Shown here in pieces: positions 8,933 to 18,568 of a stretch of DNA of 64,000 nucleotides (its first letter is position 1; every line of letters begins with the position of its first letter). Both the position numbers and the translations under genes were made by a program. The notes under the pieces were generated by a model, which saw only the letters and a program-made list of their open reading frames with translations, made no database searches and was not told where the DNA came from. The stretch is from Bacillus kexueae (lineage in GTDB: Bacteria > Bacillota > Bacilli > Bacillales > Aeribacillaceae). The DNA lies in assembly GCF_022809095.1 (NCBI RefSeq), contig NZ_JALAZE010000003.1:248001-312000 (forward strand), written 5' to 3'.

Positions 8933-11041
8933 ATGGAGCAAGAAAAACACGTCTTTTCCATTGAATGGGCAGGAAGAACCCTTTCAGTGGAAGTGGGTCA
9001 ATTAGCAAAACAAGCAAATGGCGCTGTATTAGTCCGTTACGGAGATACAGTCGTATTATCAACTGCAACAGCCTCAAAAGAACCGAAAGCAGTTGACTTC
9101 TTCCCTCTAACTGTCAACTATGAAGAACGTTTATACGCAGTTGGGAAAATTCCTGGAGGGTTTATTAAGCGTGAAGGACGTCCAAGTGAAAAAGCGATTT
9201 TAGCTAGCCGCTTAATCGATCGTCCTATTCGTCCTTTATTTGCAGATGGTTTCCGTAATGAAGTTCAAGTTGTCAGTATGGTGATGAGTGTAGATCAAAA
9301 CTGCTCTTCTGAAATGGCAGCAATGTTTGGATCATCCCTAGCTCTTTCTGTATCCGATATTCCGTTTGAAGGGCCAATTGCTGGTGTAACTGTTGGTCGA
9401 GTTGACGGAGACTTTGTTATTAACCCAACCGTTGAACAAATGGAACAAAGTGATATTCACTTAGTTGTTGCAGGAACGAAAGATGCAATTAACATGGTTG
9501 AAGCTGGTGCAGAAGAAGTACCAGAAGAGACAATGTTGGAAGCTATTATGTTCGGTCATGAAGAAATTAAGCGTTTAATTGCGTTCCAAGAAGAAGTTGT
9601 TGCTCAAATTGGAAAGGAAAAAATGGACGTTCAATTATATGAAGTCGATGCAGAATTAGAAGCAAAAGTGCGTGAAATGGCTGAACGTGATTTGTTAACG
9701 GCTATTCAAGTTCAAGAAAAGCACGCTCGTGAGGACGCGATTCAAGCAGTTAAAAATGATATCTTAGCGAAATTTGAAGAAGAAGAAGACGAAGATACGC
9801 TAAAACAAGTGAGTGAAATTTTATCTAAGTTAGTGAAAGAAGAAGTGCGTCGCCTCATCACGGAAGAGAAAGTTCGTCCAGATGGACGTAAAGTGGATGA
9901 AATTCGTCCATTATCTTCGCAAGTAGGTTTATTACCTCGTACCCATGGTTCAGGATTATTCACACGTGGTCAAACTCAAGCGTTAAGCATTTGTACGTTA
10001 GGGGCACTAGGTGATGTGCAAATTTTAGATGGCCTAAGTCTTGAAGAGTCAAAACGATTCATGCATCATTATAATTTCCCTTCATTTAGTGTAGGTGAAA
10101 CAGGACCGATGCGCGGACCAGGTCGTCGTGAAATTGGGCATGGTGCATTAGGAGAACGTGCGTTAGAGCCTATTATTCCAGACGAACGTGATTTCCCATA
10201 CACAATTCGATTAGTATCGGAAGTTCTCGAATCAAATGGTTCTACATCACAAGCAAGTATTTGTGCTTCTACGCTTGCTATGATGGATGCAGGTGTGCCG
10301 ATTAAAGCACCAGTAGCAGGTATTGCGATGGGGCTTGTCAAATCTGGTGAATATTACACTGTCCTTACAGATATTCAAGGAATGGAAGATGCTTTAGGAG
10401 ATATGGATTTCAAAGTTGCTGGTACTGAAAAAGGTGTGACAGCCCTTCAAATGGACATTAAAATTAAAGGTCTGTCTCGCGAAATCTTAGAAGAAGCATT
10501 AACACAAGCGAAAAAAGGTCGTTTAGAGATTTTACAATCAATGCTTGCAGCCATTTCTGAGCCTCGTCAAGAACTTTCACCATATGCGCCAAAAATTTTA
10601 ACGATGACTATTAATCCGGACAAGATTCGTGATGTTATCGGGCCGAGTGGTAAACAAATCAATAAGATTATTGAAGAAACTGGCGTGAAAATTGATATCG
10701 AGCAAGACGGAACAATCTTTATTTCTTCAGTCGATCAAGAGATGAATGAAAAAGCGAAGAAGATTATTGAAGATATTGTTCGTGAAGTTGAAGTTGGACA
10801 AATGTATTTAGGAAAAGTTAAACGGATTGAAAAATTCGGTGCATTTGTTGAATTATTTAGCGGAAAAGACGGACTTGTTCATATTTCCGAGCTAGCAGAA
10901 GAGCGGGTAGGTAAAGTGGAGGATGTCGTATCCATAGGCGATGAAATTCTCGTAAAAGTTACGGAGATTGATAAGCAAGGTCGCGTAAACTTATCTCGCA
11001 AAGCGGTATTAAAAGAGGAAAAAGAAAAGCAAAATTCTTAA
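8933..11041 (+). CDS. pnp: Polyribonucleotide nucleotidyltransferase (PNPase)
   Basis: Phosphorolytic 3'-5' exoribonuclease central to mRNA decay, and also able to polymerise NDPs. 702 residues. Order: first RNase PH domain (1-140), alpha-helical linker, second RNase PH domain with the F-P-S-F-S-V-G-E-T and [14 protein letters not shown] active-site region (about 382-410), KH domain with [10 protein letters not shown] (about 569) and S1 domain (about 622-690, beginning [13 protein letters not shown]). It works with RNase Y and RNase J, both also encoded in this window. Confidence 0.98.
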   Translation: MEQEKHVFSIEWAGRTLSVEVGQLAKQANGAVLVRYGDTVVLSTATASKEPKAVDFFPLTVNYEERLYAVGKIPGGFIKREGRPSEKAILASRLIDRPIRPLFADGFRNEVQVVSMVMSVDQNCSSEMAAMFGSSLALSVSDIPFEGPIAGVTVGRVDGDFVINPTVEQMEQSDIHLVVAGTKDAINMVEAGAEEVPEETMLEAIMFGHEEIKRLIAFQEEVVAQIGKEKMDVQLYEVDAELEAKVREMAERDLLTAIQVQEKHAREDAIQAVKNDILAKFEEEEDEDTLKQVSEILSKLVKEEVRRLITEEKVRPDGRKVDEIRPLSSQVGLLPRTHGSGLFTRGQTQALSICTLGALGDVQILDGLSLEESKRFMHHYNFPSFSVGETGPMRGPGRREIGHGALGERALEPIIPDERDFPYTIRLVSEVLESNGSTSQASICASTLAMMDAGVPIKAPVAGIAMGLVKSGEYYTVLTDIQGMEDALGDMDFKVAGTEKGVTALQMDIKIKGLSREILEEALTQAKKGRLEILQSMLAAISEPRQELSPYAPKILTMTINPDKIRDVIGPSGKQINKIIEETGVKIDIEQDGTIFISSVDQEMNEKAKKIIEDIVREVEVGQMYLGKVKRIEKFGAFVELFSGKDGLVHISELAEERVGKVEDVVSIGDEILVKVTEIDKQGRVNLSRKAVLKEEKEKQNS

Positions 11042-11046
11042 TTAAC

Positions 11047-11072
11047 GGAGCCTGGGGAACCTGGCTTCTTTT
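11047..11072 (+). terminator. Terminator after pnp
   Basis: AGCCTGG pairs with CCTGGCT (one mismatch) around a GGAA tetraloop, followed by TCTTTTC. The downstream gap to 11280 also carries an inverted repeat GTTTGCA (11152-11158) / TGCAAAC (11176-11182) of unknown role. Confidence 0.6.
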
Positions 11073-11280
11073 CACGTTCTGATAAAGTTATTTGTAGCAA
11101 GGTTTTAGTGCATAATTGGAGCTATAATAAGTAGATAAAATAAATAAGAATGTTTGCAAATATGTGTCTAAAGCGTGCAAACTATCCTGAAGTGAAAGAT
11201 AACATATATTGAGAGTTTATATTGTAAGTTCTACCTTGTCCCCTTTTTACATATTTTGAAGTAAGAAGGGGGATATGTAT

Positions 11281-12255
11281 ATGCAAAGGTATATTATGCA
11301 AGTGGTCGGCTTTATTGTTATCTTTGTTATTAGTGTAAGTACGATTCAAAATCCTTTTAAACACTCTTATTCTGATAACATTCAAAAAGTAAGTTCGACC
11401 CCTGCTTTTCATAAAGATGAACTTTATCAGGAAATTTTGGCTAAATCGAAGAAATATAACATTGCACCTCAAAATGCTGAAATACATAGTGTTTGGAAAG
11501 CAACACCCGGTTATAATGGTATTGAAGTAGATGTAGAAGAATCGTATAACAATATGAAAAAAAATGGTGATTTCGACGAGAAATTACTTGTATTTAAACA
11601 AATTTCTCCGTCTGTCCATTTGGAAGATCTTAAGCCATCACCTATTTATAGAGGCAACCCAGAGAAACCAATGGTATCATTTATCATAAATGTAGCGTGG
11701 GGAAATGAATACATTCCTGATATGCTTGAGGTGTTGAAAAAGCATCATGTAAAAGCGACTTTCTTTTTAGAAGGCAGATGGGTAAAAAAGTACCCAGATA
11801 TCGCGAAAATGATTGCTGATGCTGGACATGAAATTGGAAATCATTCATATACACATCCGAATATGGCACAGCTTCCATCTTCTTCGATTCGGGATCAAAT
11901 TGTGAAAACAAATGAAGTGATTGAAGCTACAACGAATGTGAAACCTACACTTTTTGCTCCACCGAGTGGAAGTATGAGAGAAGAAGTCGTAACACTCGCT
12001 GATGAATATAATATGAAGACAATTATGTGGTCTGTTGATACAATTGATTGGCAGCGTCCTGAGCCTCACGTACTTGTAGAACGCGTGATGTCCAAAATCC
12101 ATCCCGGTGCTATTATATTAATGCACCCTACATCTTCTACATCCAAAAGCTTGGAAACACTGATTTTGTCCATTAAACAAAGAAATCTTTCGATTGGATC
12201 GGTGTCGATGCTCTTAGATGAACAGCGAATTATCGAAGAATCAACCGTGAAATAG
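11281..12255 (+). CDS. ylxY: YlxY, polysaccharide-deacetylase-like protein with altered motif 1
   Basis: 324-residue exported or membrane-anchored protein: hydrophobic N-terminus (about residues 5-22) then an extracytoplasmic NodB-homology domain (about 125-310). Motif 2 is intact (G-N-H-S-Y-T-H-P-N, with the H-x3-H metal pair) and so is the A-P-P-S-G-S region, but motif 1, normally T-F-D-D-G, reads F-I-I-N-V-A-W-G, so both conserved Asp residues are missing. As I recall, B. subtilis YlxY has the same change. I start at ATG 11281; the in-frame ATG at 11275 is only two bases from the AAGGGGG RBS. Peptidoglycan deacetylation is doubtful. Confidence 0.85.
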   Translation: MQRYIMQVVGFIVIFVISVSTIQNPFKHSYSDNIQKVSSTPAFHKDELYQEILAKSKKYNIAPQNAEIHSVWKATPGYNGIEVDVEESYNNMKKNGDFDEKLLVFKQISPSVHLEDLKPSPIYRGNPEKPMVSFIINVAWGNEYIPDMLEVLKKHHVKATFFLEGRWVKKYPDIAKMIADAGHEIGNHSYTHPNMAQLPSSSIRDQIVKTNEVIEATTNVKPTLFAPPSGSMREEVVTLADEYNMKTIMWSVDTIDWQRPEPHVLVERVMSKIHPGAIILMHPTSSTSKSLETLILSIKQRNLSIGSVSMLLDEQRIIEESTVK

Positions 12256-12300
12256 CTTTCGAAAGAAAAGTTGCAAGATAGAGAATAGGGGGTTCCTCAT

Positions 12301-13539
12301 TTGATTAAAAAATATACATGTTCAAACGGAGTTCGAATTGTACTAGAATCCATTCCAACTGTTAGGTCAGTAGCGATTGGTGTTTGGATTGGCACAGGAT
12401 CAAGAAGCGAAAATGAACAAAACAACGGTATCTCACACTTTTTAGAACATATGTTTTTTAAAGGAACTTCGACAAGAAGTGCACGTGAAATTGCTGAATC
12501 ATTCGATAGTATCGGTGGCCAAGTGAATGCCTTCACATCAAAAGAATATACGTGTTATTATGCTAAAGTGCTAGATGAACATGCTAATCATGCGCTTGAA
12601 GTGTTGGCGGATATGTTCTTCAATTCTACATTTGATAAAACGGAAATGGATAAAGAAAAAAACGTCGTATTAGAAGAAATTAAAATGTATGAAGATACAC
12701 CAGACGATATTGTGCACGACTTACTTAGTAAAGCGATTTATGGTAACCATCCTTTAGGGTATCCAATATTAGGAACAGAAGAAACGTTACATTCTTTTAC
12801 CCCAGATACGCTCCGTGACTATATGAAGAAATATTACACGCCTGATAATGTGGTCATTTCAATTGCGGGGAATATTGATGAATCGTTTATTCAAGAAGTA
12901 GAGAAATATTTTGGATCTTATACGACAGGTTATCAAAAAAATACGTATAAAGTACCCGTTTTTCAAAGTGGTAAATTAGCTCGAAAGAAGGAAACGGAGC
13001 AGGCTCATTTATGCATTGGCTATAATGGTTTAAAAGTAGGTTCAGATGATATTTATAGCTTAATCGTATTAAATAATATTTTAGGGGGAAGCATGTCCAG
13101 TCGTCTGTTCCAAGATGTTCGTGAAGAACGAGGCTTAGCGTATTCTGTCTTCTCTTACCATTCCTCTTTTGAAGATAATGGCATGCTAACAATTTATGGT
13201 GGGACAGGTAGCAACCAGTTAGATTTATTGTATGATACGATTCAACAAACAATTGAAACTTTGAAAAAAGATGGAGTTACCGAAAAAGAATTATTAAACA
13301 GTAAAGAACAAATAAAAGGAAACTTAATGTTAAGCTTAGAGAGTACAAATTCACGGATGAGTCGAAATGGTAAAAATGAGCTTCTGTTACGCTCACACCG
13401 TACACTTGATGAAGTTGTGCAACTAATTAATGGTGTCGACATGAGTAGTGTTCAACAAACAATTGAAAAAATATTTACAAATGATTTTGCTCTTTCTGTC
13501 ATTAGTCCAGAAGGGAAATTACCCTCTTCCATTTCCTAA
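12301..13539 (+). CDS. mlpA: M16-family zinc metalloprotease MlpA (YmxG)
   Basis: Processing-peptidase-like M16 protein of 412 residues. The inverted zinc motif H-F-L-E-H (about 44-48) with E-E-I-K-M-Y-E-D downstream completes the active site, and the second M16 domain contains S-S-R-L-F-Q-D-V-R-E-E-R-G-L-A-Y. The start codon is TTG, preceded by AGGGGG. B. subtilis MlpA has been linked to regulation of extracellular protease production; its substrate is not evident. A long palindromic terminator follows. Confidence 0.93.
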   Translation: MIKKYTCSNGVRIVLESIPTVRSVAIGVWIGTGSRSENEQNNGISHFLEHMFFKGTSTRSAREIAESFDSIGGQVNAFTSKEYTCYYAKVLDEHANHALEVLADMFFNSTFDKTEMDKEKNVVLEEIKMYEDTPDDIVHDLLSKAIYGNHPLGYPILGTEETLHSFTPDTLRDYMKKYYTPDNVVISIAGNIDESFIQEVEKYFGSYTTGYQKNTYKVPVFQSGKLARKKETEQAHLCIGYNGLKVGSDDIYSLIVLNNILGGSMSSRLFQDVREERGLAYSVFSYHSSFEDNGMLTIYGGTGSNQLDLLYDTIQQTIETLKKDGVTEKELLNSKEQIKGNLMLSLESTNSRMSRNGKNELLLRSHRTLDEVVQLINGVDMSSVQQTIEKIFTNDFALSVISPEGKLPSSIS

Positions 13540-13553
13540 TCATTTTTCTCGTT

Positions 13554-13613
13554 AAGAGGCTGAGTCAAAAAGTCATGAAAAAATGACCTTTTGAGGCTCA
13601 TGCCTCTTTTTGT
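13554..13613 (+). terminator. Long palindromic terminator after mlpA
   Basis: AAGAGGCTGAG...AAAAAGTCAT (from 13554) pairs imperfectly with ATGACCTTTTGA...GCTCATGCCTCTT (to 13608), with TTTTT behind it. An alternative small hairpin GAGGC-TCAT-GCCTC (13593-13606) uses the same 3' arm. The two mutually exclusive folds end at the same T-tract. Confidence 0.8.
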
Positions 13614-13804
13614 TTTTTCGAATTTTACGATATGGAAGTGTTAATTGATCTAAGTCGCTGTTTACGTATAGAATATGTTTATTTAGACATGATTTGGCGA
13701 CAAGAAAGCCTTTCTTTTTAAATTTGAAGCTTCAGCTTTTTTCGTTTGGTATTTTTAAATGCTACCCAACCATATAGATAGTATTAGAGAGGAGGTCTTT
13801 TGAG

Positions 13805-14071
13805 TTGAGGTTATCAGAACTAAGTGGCAAAGAAATTGTAGATGTGAAAAGGGCTGAACGGTTAGGGGTACTCGGGCAAACGGATTTAGAAATCGATGAA
13901 GAAAGTGGTCAAATTAAAGCACTTATTATTCCTTCATTAAAATGGTTTGGATTAAGAAAACAAGGACATGAAGTAAGGGTACCGTGGCATCATATTCAAA
14001 AAATCGGTTCAGATATGGTCATTTTGGATGTTCCAGATGAACAAATTAAAAAACTTGATGCACCAGACTAG
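13805..14071 (+). CDS. ymxH: YlmC/YmxH family sporulation protein
   Basis: 88-residue PRC-barrel protein of the YlmC/YmxH family, related to sporulation-associated proteins of unknown biochemistry. It starts M-R-L-S-E-L-S-G-K-E-I-V-D-V and contains R-L-G-V-L-G-Q-T-D-L-E-I-D and V-P-W-H-H-I-Q-K-I-G-S-D-M-V. The start codon is TTG, eight bases after GAGAGGAGGT (13787-13796), a very strong RBS. It lies between mlpA and the dipicolinate operon, as in B. subtilis. Confidence 0.9.
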   Translation: MRLSELSGKEIVDVKRAERLGVLGQTDLEIDEESGQIKALIIPSLKWFGLRKQGHEVRVPWHHIQKIGSDMVILDVPDEQIKKLDAPD

Positions 14072-14101
14072 TGCAATCAAATGGAATAGATCTTACTAAA
14101 A

Positions 14102-14142
14102 GAAGTTGAAAAGGGAAAAATCCTTTTCAACTTCTTTTTTTT
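14102..14142 (+). terminator. Strong terminator after ymxH
   Basis: A 13-bp perfect stem (GAAGTTGAAAAGG / CCTTTTCAACTTC) is followed by eight T. Repeat A1 begins four bases after the T-tract. Confidence 0.93.
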
Positions 14143-14145
14143 AAT

Positions 14146-14314
14146 GTTACAGAAAGTTTAATAAAGTGTTAAAGTATTCTCTTTACCGTTTTTTTGGTGT
14201 CTAGCTCCAAGCGCCATCAGCTCGGGTCACTTCGGCCCTGCTGTGGCGAGGGAAGCCTCCTCGCAGGTCCTCCAGCGCCCTTCGCTTAAGGACTTGCGCT
14301 TTGCGATTTTCTTA
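14146..14314 (+). repeat. Family A interspersed repeat, copy A1
   Basis: Starts GTTACAGAAAGTTTAA, continues with an AT-rich 5' module ending TATTCTCTTTAC, a T-run, then a GC-rich core beginning GTCTAGCTCCAAGCGCC and a tail ending TTTTCTTA. Compared with A2 it lacks about six bases after GTTTAA. The core can form two hairpins (CGCCA / TGGCG, and CGCAGGTCCT with a partner near GGACTTGCG). It sits directly behind the ymxH terminator. Confidence 0.9.
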
Positions 14315-14530
14315 GGTGTTTCCACTCGCCATATTCTTTTCGGATAGTATGAAAATCTATAAAAAAGACTCCTCTTAGTTAAACATAAATTCCTCAAACG
14401 CTTTCTGCGACAATAAGAAAAATCTTTCGTAAATTGGGTACATATCGACAATCACCGAAGAACATTCTCTCACATAGTATGCTCTAGGCACAATAATTAC
14501 GTTTCTTTTGAAAAAGAAGGTGAAGAAAAC
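14315..14530. other. Non-coding stretch before dpaA
   Basis: AT-rich sequence without a supported gene. A sigma-K-like pair is possible near its end: AC (14472-14473), a 15-bp spacer and CACAATAAT (14489-14497), about 35 bases before dpaA. B. subtilis dpaA/spoVFA is transcribed by sigma-K in the mother cell, which is why I mention a weak match. Confidence 0.35.
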
Positions 14531-15430
14531 ATGTTAACTGGGTTAAACATTGCCGTAATCGGTGGTGATGCTCGTCAATTAGAGGTGATTCGGAAATTAG
14601 TTGAATTAGACGGGAAACTGTATCTTGTAGGGTTTGACCAACTTGATCATGGATTTACAGGAGCAATCAAGTCGAAACTTGAAGAAGTGCCTTTTCATGA
14701 AATAGATACGATTATCTTACCAGTACCCGGTACTGCTTTAGACGGTCATATTGATACAGTGTTTTCTAATGAAGAGATTGTGTTAACAGAAGAATTACTT
14801 GAGCAGACTCCTGACCATTGTCAAATATATTCCGGTATTTCCAACGATTATTTAAATCAACTCGTGCTAAAAACGAATCGGAAGTTGACTCAGTTGTTTG
14901 AGCGCGACGATATAGCAATCTATAATTCCATTCCGACAGTTGAAGGTACCATTATGATGGTCATTCAGCATACGGATTTTACGATTCATGGGTCTAACAT
15001 TATGGTACTGGGATTAGGGCGAGTTGGAATGAGCGTTGCCAGAACCTTTTCGCATTTAGGCGCACATGTCAGAGTTGGGGCACGTAAATCAAAAGACTTG
15101 GCACGCATAACGGAAATGGGACTTAAGCCATTTCATTTGAATGAATTAGAGGATGAAGTAAGCGACGTGGATGTGGTTCTCAATACAATTCCTTACCCTA
15201 TTGTAAATGCAAAAGCGATCTCAAAAATGCCTTCTCATACTTTAATTGTTGATTTAGCTTCAAAACCAGGGGGAACGGATTTCCGGTACGCGGAAAAACG
15301 GGGGATTAAAGCGATTTTAGCTCCAGGATTACCTGGAATTGTTGCGCCTAAAACAGCTGGCCAAATATTGGCCAATGTATTGGCTCAACTTTTATTTGAA
15401 CAATTAGAAGATGGAAAGGAGACTTCATAA
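14531..15430 (+). CDS. dpaA: Dipicolinate synthase subunit A
   Basis: With DpaB, converts 4-hydroxy-tetrahydrodipicolinate (the DapA product) to dipicolinic acid, the spore-core Ca-chelator, in the mother cell during sporulation. 299 residues: N-terminal dipicolinate synthase domain (A-V-I-G-G-D-A-R-Q at 9-17) and a dehydrogenase-like NAD(P)-binding Rossmann motif V-L-G-L-G-R-V-G-M-S-V-A (about 158). RBS GAAGGTGAAG precedes ATG 14531. The stop overlaps the dpaB ATG by one base, and asd, dapG and dapA follow, so precursor and product enzymes are neighbours. Confidence 0.96.
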   Translation: MLTGLNIAVIGGDARQLEVIRKLVELDGKLYLVGFDQLDHGFTGAIKSKLEEVPFHEIDTIILPVPGTALDGHIDTVFSNEEIVLTEELLEQTPDHCQIYSGISNDYLNQLVLKTNRKLTQLFERDDIAIYNSIPTVEGTIMMVIQHTDFTIHGSNIMVLGLGRVGMSVARTFSHLGAHVRVGARKSKDLARITEMGLKPFHLNELEDEVSDVDVVLNTIPYPIVNAKAISKMPSHTLIVDLASKPGGTDFRYAEKRGIKAILAPGLPGIVAPKTAGQILANVLAQLLFEQLEDGKETS

Positions 15431-16026
15431 TGGATGTGAAGGGAAAACGAATCGGATTTGGGTTAACGGGGTCACATTGTACGTACGATGAAGTATTTCC
15501 TCAAATTGAGCGATTAGTACAGGCGGGGGCAGATGTGATACCAGTTGTTACACATACGGTTCAAGCGACCACCACCCGTTTTGGCGAAGGAAATGAATGG
15601 GTGAAAAAAATAGAAGAAGCGACCGGTCATGAAATTGTTGATTCGATTGTAAAAGCGGAGCCACTAGGCCCAAAGCTTCCACTGGATTGCATGATTATTG
15701 CTCCATTGACGGGAAATTCGATGAGTAAGTTTGCAAACGCGATGACAGATTCACCAGTACTGATGGCAGCTAAGGCAACATTACGGAACCATCGTCCTGT
15801 AGTTCTTGGCATTTCTACAAATGATGCACTTGGTTTAAATGGTGTAAATTTAATGAGGCTAATGGCGACCAAAAATATATTTTTCATTCCATTTGGGCAA
15901 GATGCCCCTGAAAAGAAACCAAACTCCATGGTTGCGTATATGAATTATCTTCAAGAAACAGTAGAAGCAGCTCTAGAACATAAACAATTTCAACCGGTTA
16001 TCATTGAACGATATAAATTGCAATAA
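15430..16026 (+). CDS. dpaB: Dipicolinate synthase subunit B
   Basis: Flavoprotein-like partner of DpaA. 198 residues with a flavoprotein (HFCD/Dfp-type) fold: G-F-G-L-T-G-S-H-C-T-Y near the N-terminus (about 9-19) and P-L-T-G-N-S-M-S-K-F-A-N-A-M-T-D-S-P (about 92-109), corresponding to flavin-binding segments of that family. ATG 15430 overlaps the dpaA stop (ATAATG), indicating coupled translation of a two-subunit enzyme. Confidence 0.95.
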   Translation: MDVKGKRIGFGLTGSHCTYDEVFPQIERLVQAGADVIPVVTHTVQATTTRFGEGNEWVKKIEEATGHEIVDSIVKAEPLGPKLPLDCMIIAPLTGNSMSKFANAMTDSPVLMAAKATLRNHRPVVLGISTNDALGLNGVNLMRLMATKNIFFIPFGQDAPEKKPNSMVAYMNYLQETVEAALEHKQFQPVIIERYKLQ

Positions 16027-16072
16027 AAAAACGCTTTCAATATAAAAAATTTCATCCATTTATTTTCTTCTG

Positions 16073-16081
16073 TGATACAAT
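16073..16081 (+). promoter_or_regulatory. Extended -10 promoter for asd
   Basis: TG-A-TACAAT with no good -35 box at 16-18 bp. The start would lie about 50 bases before asd, which would let asd-dapG-dapA be expressed in growth independently of the sporulation genes dpaAB. Confidence 0.5.
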
Positions 16082-16142
16082 AGGACGTAATACGATTGGA
16101 AGACTAGAGTAGATTTATGCATTTGGGGAAGGAGATAGAGAG

Positions 16143-17186
16143 ATGAGTTTGAAAGGTTATCATGTAGCAGTAGTTGGAGCAACAGGAGCAGTAGGAACAC
16201 AAATGTTAAATACATTGGCAGATCGCGAGTTTCCGATTTCCAAATTAACTTTACTATCTTCAAAACGATCTGCAGGAACGAAATTAACATTTAAAGGTCA
16301 AGAATATACAGTAGAAGAAGCGACTCCTGAAAGCTTTGAAGGTGTACAAATTGCACTTTTTAGTGCTGGGGGAAGCGTTTCGAAACAACTAGCGAAAGAA
16401 GCGGTGAAAAGAGGAGCAATTGTAATTGATAATACAAGTGCCTTCCGCATGGATAAAGATGTACCACTAGTTGTGCCGGAAGTGAATGAAGAAGACTTAA
16501 AAGGGCATAACGGAATTATTGCCAATCCAAATTGTTCGACGATTCAAATGGTTGTGGCACTACAACCGATTCGCCAAGCATTCGGATTATCGAAAATTAT
16601 CGTTTCTACGTATCAAGCAGTCTCAGGAGCTGGTGCTCAAGCGATTGAAGAATTAAAACAACAATCACAAGATGTTTTAGATGGAAAAGAACCGCAAGCT
16701 TCTATCTTACCTGTTAAAAGTGATGAAAAACATTATCAAATCGCTTATAATGCCATTCCACAAATCGATAAATTCCAGGAAAATGGATTTACATTTGAAG
16801 AGATGAAAATGATTAATGAAACGAAAAAAATTATGCACGATGATTCGTTACAAGTAGCAGCGACTTGCGTTCGTTTACCTGTCGTAACTGGTCACTCAGA
16901 GTCTGTATTTATTCAAGTAGAAAAAGATGATGTGTCCGTTGAAGACGTGCGTCAACTGTTGAAAGATGCACCAGGTGTAACCCTGCAAGACGATCCAAGT
17001 AAGCAGCTTTATCCAATGCCTGCCTATTGTGTAGGAAAATATGATACGTTTGTTGGGCGTATTCGTAAAGATTTAGATAACCCACGCGGCTTCCACCTTT
17101 GGGTTGTTTCGGATAACTTATTAAAAGGTGCAGCACTAAACTCTGTACAAATAGCTGAAAGCTTAGTCAAATTAAATCTAGTATAA
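16143..17186 (+). CDS. asd: Aspartate-semialdehyde dehydrogenase
   Basis: Reduces aspartyl phosphate to aspartate semialdehyde, the branch point for lysine, DAP, threonine and methionine. 347 residues. N-terminal NADP motif V-V-G-A-T-G-A-V-G (about 9-17); catalytic Cys in N-P-N-C-S-T-I-Q (about residue 130); substrate-binding Q-A-V-S-G-A-G (about 160) and [13 protein letters not shown] (about 241-253). RBS GGGGAAGGAG precedes ATG 16143. Confidence 0.98.
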   Translation: MSLKGYHVAVVGATGAVGTQMLNTLADREFPISKLTLLSSKRSAGTKLTFKGQEYTVEEATPESFEGVQIALFSAGGSVSKQLAKEAVKRGAIVIDNTSAFRMDKDVPLVVPEVNEEDLKGHNGIIANPNCSTIQMVVALQPIRQAFGLSKIIVSTYQAVSGAGAQAIEELKQQSQDVLDGKEPQASILPVKSDEKHYQIAYNAIPQIDKFQENGFTFEEMKMINETKKIMHDDSLQVAATCVRLPVVTGHSESVFIQVEKDDVSVEDVRQLLKDAPGVTLQDDPSKQLYPMPAYCVGKYDTFVGRIRKDLDNPRGFHLWVVSDNLLKGAALNSVQIAESLVKLNLV

Positions 17187-17274
17187 CGATTTTATTCGGC
17201 TTATTCGTTTCTTAAATTGCTTCCGTTAAACGAGCTAGGAAGTGAAGGGAAAAGCCAATAAAACGATGAGTGGG

Positions 17275-17304
17275 GAAGAGAGTTGAGTGTTTTCGACTCT
17301 CTTC
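17275..17304 (+). terminator. Hairpin between asd and dapG
   Basis: GAAGAGAGTTG pairs with CGACTCTCTTC (one G-T), followed by the T-poor TGTTAGTTTG. It could attenuate read-through from asd into dapG. No lysine riboswitch is visible here. Confidence 0.5.
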
Positions 17305-17332
17305 TGTTAGTTTGATAAAAGAGGTGGGACAG

Positions 17333-18553
17333 ATGAAAATCATTGTACAAAAATTTGGGGGAACTTCGGTAAAGGATGAACACGGCCGTCAAAATGCTTT
17401 GGAACATATCATCGCGGCAAAGGAAAAAGGATATAAAGTAGTAGTTGTCGTGTCAGCAATGGGAAGAAAAGGAGATCCTTATGCAACAGACACACTTTTA
17501 AGTTTAGTAGAAAACGGAATTGAAACTATATCAAAACGAGAACAGGATTTATTATTATCTTGCGGAGAAATTATTTCATCCGTTGTATTCACAAGTATGT
17601 TGAAGAGGAATGGTCTTCAAGCTACCGCTTTAACTGGGGCGCAGGCCGGATTTGTAACGACACAAGATCATACGAATGCTAAAATCATTGATATGAAATG
17701 TGATCGTCTCCTTGAGCTATTAGCTGAACATGATGTCATTGTAGTGGCAGGTTTCCAAGGAGCGGCTTCAAATGGTGATATTACTACAATTGGGCGAGGG
17801 GGAAGCGATACATCTGCTGCAGCGCTTGGAGCGGCTCTTCAAGCAGAATACGTTGATATCTTTACGGACGTCGAAGGGGTTATGACAGCGGATCCTCGAA
17901 TCGTTCAAAGTGCGAAACCGCTTTCTACCGTAACGTATACAGAAATTTGCAATATGGCTTACCAAGGAGCTAAAGTAATACATCCACGAGCAGTTGAAAT
18001 TGCGATGCAAGCAAAAGTACCTTTACGAATTCGATCAACATATGCGAAAACGGAAGGAACGCTCGTAACGTCAAACGAAACAGAAAAGCGTGGTGCAGAC
18101 GTAAAAGAACGTTTAATTACTGGAATTGCACACGTGGCGGATGTCACACAAATTAAGGTAGAAGCATCAGATGGTGATTATGAATTCCAAACAAAAATCT
18201 TTAAAGCGATGGCTAAAAACGGAATCAGTGTCGATTTCTTCAATATTACACCGAGCGGCGTAGTATATACAGTAAATGGTAACGTCACAGAGGAAGCGGT
18301 TGCGATATTAGAACAATTGGGGTATACTCCAGTTGTCAATAGACGATGCGCGAAAGTTTCGACAGTTGGAGCAGGTATACAAGGAGTACCAGGTGTAACT
18401 GCTAAAATTGTATCGGCACTTTCGAAAAAAGGAATCCAAATCCTACAATCGGCAGATAGCCATACAACGATTTGGGTACTAGTAAAGGAAGAAGACATGA
18501 TTGAGGCGGTTAATGCGCTTCATGATGTTTTTGAACTTGGGAAAAATCAATAA
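17333..18553 (+). CDS. dapG: Aspartate kinase I (diaminopimelate-type)
   Basis: Phosphorylates aspartate, the first step to DAP, lysine and dipicolinate. 406 residues. The kinase domain starts K-I-I-V-Q-K-F-G-G-T-S-V and has G-R-G-G-S-D-T-S-A-A-A (about 168); two ACT domains (about 265-405) form the allosteric part, and the B. subtilis orthologue is DAP-sensitive. I start at ATG 17333, after GAGGTGGG; an earlier in-frame start at 17270 would run through the upstream hairpin and is rejected. dapA follows after 15 bases. Confidence 0.96.
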   Translation: MKIIVQKFGGTSVKDEHGRQNALEHIIAAKEKGYKVVVVVSAMGRKGDPYATDTLLSLVENGIETISKREQDLLLSCGEIISSVVFTSMLKRNGLQATALTGAQAGFVTTQDHTNAKIIDMKCDRLLELLAEHDVIVVAGFQGAASNGDITTIGRGGSDTSAAALGAALQAEYVDIFTDVEGVMTADPRIVQSAKPLSTVTYTEICNMAYQGAKVIHPRAVEIAMQAKVPLRIRSTYAKTEGTLVTSNETEKRGADVKERLITGIAHVADVTQIKVEASDGDYEFQTKIFKAMAKNGISVDFFNITPSGVVYTVNGNVTEEAVAILEQLGYTPVVNRRCAKVSTVGAGIQGVPGVTAKIVSALSKKGIQILQSADSHTTIWVLVKEEDMIEAVNALHDVFELGKNQ

Positions 18554-18568
18554 AAGGTGTGAATGAGA

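Noticed and set aside
17187-17332. Lysine riboswitch upstream of the aspartate kinase
   Set aside because: The gap is too short and shows only a simple hairpin; dapG-type kinases are not usually riboswitch-controlled.
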